Positions 9,149 through 17,403 of a DNA stretch of 64,000 nucleotides are shown in pieces. The stretch comes from Parapedobacter lycopersici (GTDB taxonomy: Bacteria > Bacteroidota > Bacteroidia > Sphingobacteriales > Sphingobacteriaceae), in NCBI RefSeq assembly GCF_024643285.1, contig NZ_JAMSLW010000001.1:62001-126000 (forward strand), in the 5' to 3' direction. A model generated the notes under the pieces. That model ran no database searches. It was not told where the DNA came from and saw only the letters and a program-made list of their open reading frames with translations. Each line of letters starts with the position of its first letter. The first letter of the stretch is position 1. Position numbers and translations under genes: made by a program.

Positions 9149-10054
9149 ATGGAATTTTTGGATTACTATAAAATTCTGGGCGTTCCCAAAGGCGCCTCGC
9201 AGGAGGAAATTAAAAAGGCATACCGCAAGCTTGCGCGCAAGCTGCACCCCGACCTGAACCCGGACGACAGAGAGGCGCAGGTAAAATTCCAGCAGATCAA
9301 TGAAGCGAATGAAGTGCTCAGTGACCCGGACAAGCGCAAAAAATACGACCAGTATGGGAAGGATTGGCAGCACGCCGATCAGTTTGAGCAGGCCCGGCGG
9401 TCGCAGCCGCAGGGCGGGGCAAGGCATACGGCCGGGCCGGAATCTTTTTCCGGTGATTTTGACGCCGGCGGTTTCTCCGACTTTTTTGAGTCGCTGTTCG
9501 GCGATGCGGGTGCCGGAAGGCGCGGACAGGCCAGGTTCCGGGGCAGCGATTACCAGGCGGCTTTGCATCTGGCGCTGCGCGATGCGTACAACACCCATAA
9601 ACAGACATTAACCGTCAACGGGAAAAATATCCGCATCACCATTCCTGCCGGCGTTGCCGATGGCCAGGTCATTAAACTGAAAGGGTACGGTGGCCCCGGC
9701 GTGAACGGCGGTCCATCCGGCGACCTGTATATTACCTTCCATATTGCGGACGATCCGTTGTTCAAACGGCTGAACGATGATTTATACGCCACGGTCCCGA
9801 TTGACCTCTATACCGCCGTGCTGGGCGGAGCGGCAACCATAGACACCCTGAACGGAAAAGTGAAGTTGAACGTCTCAGCCGGTACACAACAGGGTACGAA
9901 GGTCAGGCTAAAGGGCAAGGGCTTTCCGGTATACAGGAAGGAGGGTACATTTGGCGACCTTTATATCACCTATGAGGTGACCATACCGACGGACCTGACC
10001 GACAGACAGCGGGAGCTGTTCAGGGAGCTTGCAGACACATCACCTAACAAATGA
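9149..10054 (+). CDS. cbpA: DnaJ-type J-domain co-chaperone CbpA
   Basis: A 301-residue Hsp40 that stimulates DnaK ATPase and delivers unfolded clients. The start at 9149 gives [12 protein letters not shown], the standard J-domain opening; the upstream in-frame ATG at 9101 would add 16 unrelated residues. The J domain (1-70) has the HPD motif in [11 protein letters not shown] Gly/Phe-rich linker (about 85-145, with [15 protein letters not shown]) follows, then two beta-sandwich substrate domains without the DnaJ zinc fingers; this makes it CbpA-like rather than DnaJ. The cbpM gene begins 4 bases after its stop, so they form an operon. Confidence 0.94.
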   Translation: MEFLDYYKILGVPKGASQEEIKKAYRKLARKLHPDLNPDDREAQVKFQQINEANEVLSDPDKRKKYDQYGKDWQHADQFEQARRSQPQGGARHTAGPESFSGDFDAGGFSDFFESLFGDAGAGRRGQARFRGSDYQAALHLALRDAYNTHKQTLTVNGKNIRITIPAGVADGQVIKLKGYGGPGVNGGPSGDLYITFHIADDPLFKRLNDDLYATVPIDLYTAVLGGAATIDTLNGKVKLNVSAGTQQGTKVRLKGKGFPVYRKEGTFGDLYITYEVTIPTDLTDRQRELFRELADTSPNK

Positions 10055-10058
10055 AGTC

Positions 10059-10355
10059 ATGGAAAAACAGGAATTAATCGCGGTACATGAATTCTGCGTG
10101 CACCATCATGCAGAAGTTACGTTTATACAGGCACTGGGAGAGTCCGGACTGATTGAAGTCGTCACCGTGGACAACGAATATTACGTCAGTCCGGATCAGT
10201 TGCCCGACCTGGAAAGGTGGGTGCGTTTTCATTATGACCTGGATATTAACCTGGAGGGGATTGAAGCCATTCAGCACCTCCTCCAGCAGATGAAGACCAT
10301 GCAGGACGAGCTGAAGACCCTTAAAAGCAAGCTTCACCTGTATGAATTGCGGTAA
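10059..10355 (+). CDS. cbpM: Chaperone modulator CbpM
   Basis: A 98-residue MerR-HTH-like small protein. In the known system, CbpM binds the J domain of CbpA and blocks its action on DnaK. The family pattern is seen in LIAVHEFCVHHHAEVTFIQALGESGLI, followed by a tyrosine/proline turn, LERWVRFHYDLDINLEGIEAI (the helix common to all CbpMs) and a C-terminal coiled coil. The ATG at 10059 is preferred to the one at 10029, which lies inside cbpA. Gene order and spacing support the assignment. Confidence 0.9.
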   Translation: MEKQELIAVHEFCVHHHAEVTFIQALGESGLIEVVTVDNEYYVSPDQLPDLERWVRFHYDLDINLEGIEAIQHLLQQMKTMQDELKTLKSKLHLYELR

Positions 10356-10385
10356 ACCGCACCGCACTGGCCGCACGGTGCGGTT
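10355..10385. terminator. Terminator between the convergent cbpM and CocE-type genes
   Basis: Ten-base arms AACCGCACCG and CGGTGCGGTT flank an 11-base loop, followed by TTTTC on the plus strand. Being symmetric and lying between convergent genes, it may serve both. Confidence 0.8.
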
Positions 10386-10394
10386 TTCATTCGG

Positions 10395-12197
10395 TTAATC
10401 CAGTGCCGGAACCAGCGGCAGAACCAGGTGGCTGGGCCGTGCCCCGCCGTGATGGATGGTCTGCCGGGCAACGCGCAGCTCATCACTCGATCCCAGGGGG
10501 GCACCCGTGTTGGGATTGCGATCGAACTGCGGAAAATTGCTCGATGTAATGTCGATACGGATGCGGTGCCCCGGTTTAAATACATTGGCCGTACTGGTCA
10601 GCTCAATCTCGTATTCATACACTTCGTTTGGCGTCAGCAGCTTCACTTTATCCAGTCCTTCACGGAACCGTGCACGTAAAATACCTTCGGCTACCGGCAT
10701 GGCATATCCATCCGGCTGCACATCAACCAGCTTGATCATCCAGTCGGTATCGGGACCGTCCGTTGCCGCATGCAGTTTCATCTTGATTGGGCCGGCAATG
10801 GTCAGGGGTTCCGTAAGGAAATCGCTCGTATAAACGAGTACGTCTTCCCGTCGCTCCAGCGGCCGCTGGTCCACCGGTCCCGCCTGGGTGGGCGTGCCGC
10901 AGCAGTTGTTCCCGCCGGTGGTGGGGACCGGTTGTGCCGGATCATAACGGTACGTATCCGTTGCCGCTTCCGCCGGCTTGTCAAACGTCAGCCGGCCATC
11001 GCCGCGTACCGAATTGGCCGAACCGCTGCTGTTCAGGTACAACTCGCGGTATTTCGTCTGGGGTATGGGCCAGTCCGACTCGCTGCGCCACTTGTTGGCA
11101 CCCATGTAGAAGAGCTGTACCGGTTTTTCCAGATCGAGCCCGTTTTTAATTCCCTTCAGGTGGTAATCATAAAAATCCAGCTGCACGTCGAACATGTCCA
11201 TATTGGCGATGGGCGTAAAATCAATCCCGCCAAAGCTTTGGGAGGGCCCATGGCCCCAGGGGCCGATGATCATCCGGGCGCCGGCCCGTGCTTCGGGTGT
11301 TGCCCCGTGATTCCGCATGCCGACATAGCCGTTGATGGTGCCCATCAGAAAAATATCGAACCATCCGCCGTACGTGTGCACCGGCACATTGATACGGTCA
11401 AAGCTTTCTTCATCGCTGATGGCCTTCCAGTATTCATCGTAGCTTTCGTGTTCCAGCCAGTCGCGGTAATGCTGAACGGGGGACCCTGCGCTCGCCAGAT
11501 CGCCGGTATTCAATGGCAGGTGCATCAGGATGTTTTCGTATTTCAGCTCTTCCGGCGTGTAGGCAGCACTATGCCAGTATTGAGGGAGCATGATCCGGTT
11601 TGGCATGCGCACCACCCCCCAGCCGTAGTTGAAGCTTAGCCGGAAGGCACCCCCCATGGTAATCCAGTTGGCGTAAATGTTGGTAGACGCCACCCCCGGA
11701 AAGATGGCCACGAGGTGGGGCGGTGTCTTGCTGGCGGCCGCCCATTGGTTATGGCCCAGGTAACTGCCGCCCTGCAGGGCAACCTTGCCATTGGAAAATG
11801 ACTGTGCCGCTGCCCATTCAATCGTTTCGTAACCGTCCTTGCCTTCGTCGCGGAACGGTTCCCAGGTACCTTCGCTTTCATACCGGCCGCGCACGTCCTG
11901 CACCACCACGGCATATCCGTGCTGGGCAAAGCGGATCATGGCTTCATGTACCCCATCACGTTGTACGCCATAGCAGGTCCGCGTCACAATGGTCGGATAC
12001 TTGCCGGGAGCCGCTGGAAGATACAGGTCGGCATACAGCTTAACGCCGTCGCTCATGGGCACTTCCACATGCCGTACAATCCGGATTTCGTTCTGCGGTG
12101 CAGCGATGGCTGTCCGTGGGGAAAAAGAAAGGGACACGGCCATTACGGCAATGCACAGGCTTAACGGTTCATAGCGCCCGCGAATTAATCTTTTCAT
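10395..12197 (-). CDS. CocE/NonD family hydrolase (X-Pro dipeptidyl-peptidase-like)
   Basis: A 600-residue serine hydrolase with an N-terminal signal (hydrophobic LCIAVMAVSLSFS, cut near AIAA). The alpha/beta-hydrolase domain contains the nucleophile motif GGSYLG (residue about 143), the family's VVVQDVRGRYESEG and EWAAAQSFSNGKVA blocks, and a late His in GPWGHG with an Asp upstream. The C-terminal jelly-roll domain starts near residue 400 and includes GPIKMKLHAATDGPDTDW. Relatives are cocaine esterase, glutaryl-7-ACA acylases and X-prolyl peptidases; which bond it cleaves cannot be told here. It is a monocistronic gene, convergent with cbpAM. Confidence 0.92.
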   Translation of the reverse strand: MKRLIRGRYEPLSLCIAVMAVSLSFSPRTAIAAPQNEIRIVRHVEVPMSDGVKLYADLYLPAAPGKYPTIVTRTCYGVQRDGVHEAMIRFAQHGYAVVVQDVRGRYESEGTWEPFRDEGKDGYETIEWAAAQSFSNGKVALQGGSYLGHNQWAAASKTPPHLVAIFPGVASTNIYANWITMGGAFRLSFNYGWGVVRMPNRIMLPQYWHSAAYTPEELKYENILMHLPLNTGDLASAGSPVQHYRDWLEHESYDEYWKAISDEESFDRINVPVHTYGGWFDIFLMGTINGYVGMRNHGATPEARAGARMIIGPWGHGPSQSFGGIDFTPIANMDMFDVQLDFYDYHLKGIKNGLDLEKPVQLFYMGANKWRSESDWPIPQTKYRELYLNSSGSANSVRGDGRLTFDKPAEAATDTYRYDPAQPVPTTGGNNCCGTPTQAGPVDQRPLERREDVLVYTSDFLTEPLTIAGPIKMKLHAATDGPDTDWMIKLVDVQPDGYAMPVAEGILRARFREGLDKVKLLTPNEVYEYEIELTSTANVFKPGHRIRIDITSSNFPQFDRNPNTGAPLGSSDELRVARQTIHHGGARPSHLVLPLVPALD

Positions 12198-12332
12198 AGT
12201 TTATAGGTTAGTAAGCATGTTAATTCATTGCTACCCTGCAAACTAAGGTAAAATTGCGTTGATATGCAAGTTTACGGAAACGGGATATGCGCAAATGGGA
12301 GGTGGGTGCCCATTGCCAGGGCGCTGGACCGG

Positions 12333-14210
12333 CTATTCGGCCTTTCTTTTGGCCAGTATCTTTCTTCCCTTGACGAGAATCCGCATACCTGAACGTTTCA
12401 CGGAGATGTTGGTGGAAGCGAGATCCTGCTGCCGGTCTGCCCGGTAATACGTGGACAGGATATTCTGGTAAGGCATTAAGCCGATTACGGTATGGTCCCT
12501 GGACGACAGGACGGGAAGTACATCTACGTTTTCCTCAATCATCTTGGCTACGGCTTCCTTCAGGGTATCTCGTTCACGCAGAAACACCGGTTTCCGTTTA
12601 ATGAGCGCGCTGATTTGCTTTTGGTCATCCTGGTGATTGGCAAACAGGCTGGACGCACTGACGATACCGGTATATTGCTGATTGGCATCCACCACGATAT
12701 AGTAATTGTCGGGCCTGCCATTCGCCTGCAGCCAGTCGCGCACCTCTTCGACGGTATTCCGATCTTCTATGATGATACCCCCGGTTTGGATGGCCTGTTG
12801 TACGGTCAGCTGGTTTAATAAATCCGGTTGATAGGAATCAGGGGTAAATATACCGCGCCTGGTTATTTTTTCAGTCATGATGGTTGTGCCCATACTGAGG
12901 TAAGAAACCGTATAGGCACCCACACAGGAACCCAGCAACGGCAGCAGCGCATGGAACTGGCCGGTAGTTTCCATGGCAAAGATGATGGACGTCAGCAGCG
13001 CCCGGGACGCACCCGCGAACATGGCGGACATGCCTACGAGTGCGGCCAGGGGCAGGGTAACCCCACTATTTGGAAAAAGATACTGGATGCCCATGCCGAT
13101 CAGCACGCCGCTGGCGGCCCCGATGGTCAGTAAGGGAGCTAATGTTCCCCCCGAGGTACCGCTGCCCAGCGCAATTACCCAGGATATAAATTTGAGCAGG
13201 CACAGCGACAATACAATTTTTAACGGCATGCTGCCGGTCAGTAAATCAGTGATATTTTCGTAGCCCACACCCAAGGTACGGGGTGCAAAATATCCCACGA
13301 TCCCCACGGCCAGTCCACCGATTGCCGGCCACCACATCCAATGGATGGGCAGCTTTTCAAAAGCATCCTCCACCCAGTAAACGGCCTTGGTTATGGCCAC
13401 GGAAAGAACGCCGACGGCCAGTCCGAGGAAACTGTAGCATAAAATGGCCACAGTGGACGGCGTGGTGATCTCCACGGCCGTGTAAAACACCGGCTGCGTG
13501 CCGAAAAGCAGAAAATGCCCGGCAGCCCCCGTGATGCAGGCCAGCGATACGGCAATCAGCGATTTGGGTGTAAATTCAAACAATAATAATTCGATAGCCA
13601 AAAAGATGGCAGCCACCGGCGTACCGAAAATGGCCGTCATACCCGCAGTGGCACCGGCCGAGAGTAGTATTTTCCGCTCGGCATTGGAAATCTTAAATAC
13701 CTGGCCCCACGTGGAACCCAGTGCACCCCCTGTGGCAATAATGGGGCCCTCCGCTCCGAAAGGCCCTCCCGTGCCGATGGCAAGGGCTGAAGATATGGGT
13801 TTAAGAAACGTAATGGCGGGCTTGATCTTGCTCTGGTTAACAAGTATCTGTTCCATGGCCTCGGGGATTCCGTGGCCGCGGATGGCTTTTGAACCATACA
13901 ACGCAAGGATACCCACTGCAATACCGCCGATGGCAGGAATCACAATGACCCATAACCCCAGCGTATGATGTGCCGGACCGGCCTCTGCGAAGGAAAACGA
14001 TCCGTAAAAAGACAGGTTGGTGATGCCATTGATGAGCATGACGAGTAGTTTGGCAAGACTACTGATGATGGCGGCGATCAATACCGCATAAGAGGCAATT
14101 AATAGAATACGCCACTTATTAACCCGGGGTGAAGCTACTGCTCCTTCGGATTTTAAAGTGTCTTCAAGTGAAATCGAAATGGGGATATTACCGTTCTGCT
14201 TTGCAATCAT
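12333..14210 (-). CDS. ClC-family chloride channel or antiporter with CBS pair
   Basis: A 625-residue membrane protein with roughly 12 helices of the ClC fold (residues about 32-445). The selectivity-filter motifs include GTGGPFGAEGPI, where Glu154 corresponds to the gating glutamate of H+/Cl- exchangers. A second filter element is GSGTSGGTLAPLL near residue 345. The cytoplasmic C-terminus holds two CBS domains (about 465-600), usually nucleotide-sensing. Ion direction and H+ coupling are not decided by sequence alone. The gene diverges from a Crp/Fnr regulator with only 78 bases between the starts, which suggests shared control. Confidence 0.93.
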   Translation of the reverse strand: MIAKQNGNIPISISLEDTLKSEGAVASPRVNKWRILLIASYAVLIAAIISSLAKLLVMLINGITNLSFYGSFSFAEAGPAHHTLGLWVIVIPAIGGIAVGILALYGSKAIRGHGIPEAMEQILVNQSKIKPAITFLKPISSALAIGTGGPFGAEGPIIATGGALGSTWGQVFKISNAERKILLSAGATAGMTAIFGTPVAAIFLAIELLLFEFTPKSLIAVSLACITGAAGHFLLFGTQPVFYTAVEITTPSTVAILCYSFLGLAVGVLSVAITKAVYWVEDAFEKLPIHWMWWPAIGGLAVGIVGYFAPRTLGVGYENITDLLTGSMPLKIVLSLCLLKFISWVIALGSGTSGGTLAPLLTIGAASGVLIGMGIQYLFPNSGVTLPLAALVGMSAMFAGASRALLTSIIFAMETTGQFHALLPLLGSCVGAYTVSYLSMGTTIMTEKITRRGIFTPDSYQPDLLNQLTVQQAIQTGGIIIEDRNTVEEVRDWLQANGRPDNYYIVVDANQQYTGIVSASSLFANHQDDQKQISALIKRKPVFLRERDTLKEAVAKMIEENVDVLPVLSSRDHTVIGLMPYQNILSTYYRADRQQDLASTNISVKRSGMRILVKGRKILAKRKAE

Positions 14211-14225
14211 ATGTGCTGCAAAAAT

Positions 14226-14239
14226 ATGATTTAAATCAT
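14226..14239. promoter_or_regulatory. Candidate FNR/CRP-type operator
   Basis: ATGATTTAAATCAT is a perfect 14-base palindrome. Its core TGAT-TTAA-ATCA matches the half-sites and 4-base spacing of the FNR box (TTGAT-N4-ATCAA). It lies between the divergent ClC and Crp/Fnr genes, 16 bases before the ClC start codon and 50 bases before the regulator start, so it could control either gene or both. Confidence 0.55.
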
Positions 14240-14288
14240 GTTTTTTAAAAAATATTGTTTGTCCGCGTTAATTTGTTTATCATAGCTG

Positions 14289-14990
14289 ATGATTTTACCG
14301 GACCAGCGGGAGGGATGTGATCTGAAAAACTGTTTTTTCTGTAAACACAGCGCAGCATCATCCATTGCTTCCATTGCAACGAACAGCCAGCAATATACCT
14401 TTAAAAAACGGGAGGTTATTTTCCGTGAGGGGGAACCCACATCGGGTATTTTTTTCCTGACCGGCGGTCAGGTCAAGATTCACCGGCAGTGGGGCCGGAA
14501 CAAGGAGCTGATCATCCATTTCTGCAGGGAAGGGGACATACTGGGGTACCGTGGTATGGGTGCGGGTCGCTTTTTTACGGTAACCGCCACGGCACTTGAA
14601 CCCTGTACCGCATGTTACATATCCCTGGAGTTATTTGAGCATGCGCTGAAAACAGATCATCAGCTGACCTACAATTTCCTGCATTTTTACCTGGATGAAC
14701 TGCGGATTACCGAAAAGCGGATGGCCGACCTGGCGCACCTGGATGTCAGGGGAAGGGTGGCCAATACCCTGCTGATGCTCGCGGAAAAATTCGGGGTTGA
14801 CGGAGCCGGCGCGCTCAACGTCCAGCTGAAAAGACAGGACATGGCGGCCTATGCGGGAACTACATACGAAACATTTTTCCGGGTGATGGATCAGTTGACC
14901 AAAGAAAACCTGATCCGGGTAACAGGGAAATCGATTCAGTTACTTGATACCGACGTTATCAGGCAATATGGATTAAATTCTTATGCGTGA
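14289..14990 (+). CDS. Crp/Fnr family transcriptional regulator
   Basis: A 233-residue DNA-binding regulator. The cNMP-type beta-barrel sensor domain (about 35-125) includes FREGEPTSGIFFLTGGQVKIH. It is joined by a dimerisation helix to a C-terminal winged helix (about 150-220) with LKRQDMAAYAGTTYETFFRVMDQL, the recognition helix. The N-terminus has Cys10, Cys15 and Cys18, with further cysteines at 79, 106 and 109. This is reminiscent of iron-sulfur or redox-sensing Fnr proteins, but the spacing differs from E. coli FNR. The start at 14289 keeps the three N-terminal cysteines. A matching palindrome lies just upstream, so autoregulation is plausible. Confidence 0.9.
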   Translation: MILPDQREGCDLKNCFFCKHSAASSIASIATNSQQYTFKKREVIFREGEPTSGIFFLTGGQVKIHRQWGRNKELIIHFCREGDILGYRGMGAGRFFTVTATALEPCTACYISLELFEHALKTDHQLTYNFLHFYLDELRITEKRMADLAHLDVRGRVANTLLMLAEKFGVDGAGALNVQLKRQDMAAYAGTTYETFFRVMDQLTKENLIRVTGKSIQLLDTDVIRQYGLNSYA

Positions 14991-15020
14991 AATTTAAATC
15001 TGAACCGATAATTTAAATTT
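14990..15020. terminator. AT-only inverted repeat between two convergent genes
   Basis: Ten-base arms AAATTTAAAT and ATTTAAATTT are separated by 11 bases and span the stop codons of the Crp/Fnr and tag genes. The position suggests a bidirectional terminator, although a stem with only A-T pairs is weak. Confidence 0.4.
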
Positions 15021-15567
15021 AGGTAACCGACCACATTGGTTTGTTTTTCAATATCTTATTATAGATTTCACAGTCGGCAATATGTGCCCCGGGCAAAAAG
15101 CCGATGCTCATGAGGAATTCATTGACAATTTCGCCCCCGGTAAACTTGAATGTCTTTTTAAAAAGCTTAATCCATTCCGGAAGTGTCTTTGGGTGATGGT
15201 GTTCCAGCCACTTTTCAAATGCCCCATATTCCTGCTGCAACTGAAGGATTACCCGGGCATTTTCAATAGCGGCATTGATTTTAAGTCTGTTGCGGATAAT
15301 GCCCGCGTCGGCCAATAGCCGTTCGCGGTCCGATTCCGTATAGGCGGCAACTTTAGCAATGCTGAAATGATCGTAGGCATTGCGGAATGCAGCTTCCTTT
15401 TTCAGGATGGTTTCCCAGCTCAGGCCAGCCTGGTTGATTTCCATCACCAGCCTGCCGAACAACTCGTCGTCATCGTGAAGTGGAAACCCATAGTGGTGGT
15501 CATGGTATTCCTGATGCAGTGTTTTACGGTCGCCGCTCAGGGCTTTGATTGCTTGGCAATAAGACAT
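15019..15567 (-). CDS. tag: DNA-3-methyladenine glycosylase I
   Basis: A 182-residue base-excision glycosylase that removes N3-methyladenine. Characteristic segments are YHDHHYGFPLHDDDELF, INQAGLSWETILKKE, ERLLADAGIIRNRLKI and TFKFTGGEI. The zinc ligands of Tag are all present: Cys4, the His in YHDHH, and the C-terminal His-x3-Cys in HIADCE. I use the ATG at 15567 because it places Cys4 correctly; the frame is open up to 15621. The C-terminus is slightly shorter than in E. coli Tag. The gene is convergent with the Crp/Fnr gene. Confidence 0.94.
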   Translation of the reverse strand: MSYCQAIKALSGDRKTLHQEYHDHHYGFPLHDDDELFGRLVMEINQAGLSWETILKKEAAFRNAYDHFSIAKVAAYTESDRERLLADAGIIRNRLKINAAIENARVILQLQQEYGAFEKWLEHHHPKTLPEWIKLFKKTFKFTGGEIVNEFLMSIGFLPGAHIADCEIYNKILKNKPMWSVT

Positions 15568-15783
15568 AATCACGAATTGAGGAATCAAGGACTCACGCGC
15601 CGGATCGGCAACGTACTGCAAACATACATAAACCGCTTTATTTTTGAAGAAGAAGTTTCCGGATCAGCGTACTGCATGCCTATGCACCGGGCAGGACTGT
15701 CCGGATTTATTGCCGGATTTTGCGGATATGTCGGGACAATAACGGAACTTTGCCGGATAAACTGACGTTGAAACCAAGAAAAC

Positions 15784-16779
15784 ATGAAATACCACAAACT
15801 GGGAAATACGGGCGTAGCAGTTTCGGCTATCGGGCTGGGCTGCATGGGCATGAACCATGGATACGGTGTTCCGGATAATGCCGAATCCATTGCCACGCTG
15901 CACCGTGCGCTGGACCTGGGCATTAATTTCTGGGACACCGCGGACGCTTATGCCGCGGGAAAAAATGAGGAACTCATCGCTAAGGTACTCGTACCGAATC
16001 GCCGCAAGGTATTTATCGCCACCAAATTCGGTTTTACCAATATTACGCTGACAGCAAATGGCATGCAGTCTACACTGGATTGCTCTCCGGCACATATGCG
16101 GCGGGCGGTGGACGCCAGTTTACGCCGGCTTGGAATTGACGAGATTGATCTCTATTATGCACATCGCCTTGATCCGAACGTACCGCTCGAAGAGCTGATC
16201 GGCGCCATGGGCGAACTGGTGAAAGCCGGCAAGGTCCGTTATCTTGGTCTTTCGGAAGCATCAGCCGCCTCGATCCGCAGGGCGCATGCCATCCATCCCA
16301 TTGCTGCGCTGCAAAGCGAGTACTCGTTGCTGACCCGCGGGGTGGAGGCTGAAATACTGCCCACTATCCGTGAGCTGGGGATTGCACTGGTTCCCTTCAG
16401 TCCGCTTTCAAGGGGACTGATTACCAACGATGGCTTCGATGTGGGCGCGATTCCCGACAGCGATTTCAGAAAAACCGTTCCCCGCTACCAGGGGGCGCAT
16501 TTGCAGAATAACCTGTCGCTTGCCGACGCGTTTAGGGAGTTTGCCGCCGACCGTGGATATACCACCGCACAGCTGGCACTGGCCTGGGTATTGGCGCAGG
16601 GCGATGACATTACCCCGATACCGGGAACAAAGAAGCGGAAATACCTGGAGGAAAACGCCCGCGCGGTGGACATTACACTTTCCCCGGCCGATCTGGAAGC
16701 CATGGAGCAGATCCTGTCCAGGTACCCCAACATCGGACCACGGTATAACGAAGCACAAAACAAGCTGGCCAACCGGTAA
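15784..16779 (+). CDS. Aldo/keto reductase
   Basis: A 331-residue NADPH-dependent reductase of the (beta/alpha)8-barrel AKR superfamily, close to the AKR13/YajO-like group. Seen in sequence: GLGCMGMNHGYG, catalytic Asp and Tyr in FWDTADAYAAGKNEE, Lys in ATKFGF, His in YYAHRLDP, and the cofactor loop PIPGTKKRKYLEENARA. The physiological substrate is unknown; in this group aldehydes and quinones are common. It is a monocistronic gene, apparently cytoplasmic. Confidence 0.93.
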   Translation: MKYHKLGNTGVAVSAIGLGCMGMNHGYGVPDNAESIATLHRALDLGINFWDTADAYAAGKNEELIAKVLVPNRRKVFIATKFGFTNITLTANGMQSTLDCSPAHMRRAVDASLRRLGIDEIDLYYAHRLDPNVPLEELIGAMGELVKAGKVRYLGLSEASAASIRRAHAIHPIAALQSEYSLLTRGVEAEILPTIRELGIALVPFSPLSRGLITNDGFDVGAIPDSDFRKTVPRYQGAHLQNNLSLADAFREFAADRGYTTAQLALAWVLAQGDDITPIPGTKKRKYLEENARAVDITLSPADLEAMEQILSRYPNIGPRYNEAQNKLANR

Positions 16780-16870
16780 TCCCGGTATTATCGAACCCGG
16801 CCGGATACACCTGCCATAGGGTTGTCACTAATCCGTATATATTTGCGGCATGGAATATAAACAGGGGAAC

Positions 16871-17284
16871 ATGAAAATACACACCACCAACTACCAGGAC
16901 GCGTTCATTGCAGTAGCAGATGATTGTCCGGCGGAAAGAGGGGAAATCCCTCCGGTAAAAGGGGATAAGAAAAGCGTAGCCGGCCTGGCATTTGAGCTGA
17001 TCAGTAAAAACCCCTACCGGTTTACTTCAGACGATGTGCTGTTCCGGGTGTACGCCGAGCGGCAGGAACTGACCGCTGATGAGCTCGAAACCGCAAGGCA
17101 ATTGTTTTTCTCCAAGGGGCAGGCCTGTTTCAGGGCATCCCCGCTGACCAAACGGTATGGATGGGGCGTCCATAGCGATGCGGCCGGTAAAATTGCGCTC
17201 TATGGCCGCGAAACGCAGGAATATGAAGCCTTTCTCCGTGACGGCCGCATTAAGGTCGTAAAGGCGATGAAATCAAGCCGGTAG
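16871..17284 (+). CDS. DUF6157-like conserved hypothetical protein
   Basis: A 137-residue cytoplasmic protein that begins MKIHTTNYQDAFIAVADDCP and contains GEIPPVKGDKKSVA, NPYRFTSDDVLFRVYAER and KRYGWGVHSDAAGKIALYG. I recognise this as the DUF6157 pattern from memory; no function is known. The start at 16871 is preferred to the ATG at 16850 because a TATATTTG promoter box at 16838-16845 would put transcription initiation on top of 16850, and because the family motif starts right after 16871. The gene is alone between an aldo/keto reductase and the histidine kinase. Confidence 0.75.
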   Translation: MKIHTTNYQDAFIAVADDCPAERGEIPPVKGDKKSVAGLAFELISKNPYRFTSDDVLFRVYAERQELTADELETARQLFFSKGQACFRASPLTKRYGWGVHSDAAGKIALYGRETQEYEAFLRDGRIKVVKAMKSSR

Positions 17285-17335
17285 TTTCCGGCCGCTTCCG
17301 CAATCGCTCCCGAATCAAATCCTCATTTTCGTGGA

Positions 17336-17366
17336 TTGCCGGATTTGGCGGTAATCTGTATTTTTA
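17336..17366 (+). promoter_or_regulatory. Likely promoter of the histidine kinase/response regulator operon
   Basis: TTG at 17336-17338 and TATTTTTA at 17359-17366 are separated by 20 bases; the second box matches TAnnTTTG in 7 of 8 positions. The start codon is 38 bases further on. Confidence 0.45.
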
Positions 17367-17403
17367 CCCATTGTTACCAATTTGTGCATCACGTATTGTA
17401 GCC

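Noticed and set aside
10770-11639. 289-codon frame antisense to the CocE-type hydrolase
   Set aside because: It is the complementary frame of a well-supported gene in GC-rich DNA; codon pattern and motifs favour the hydrolase.
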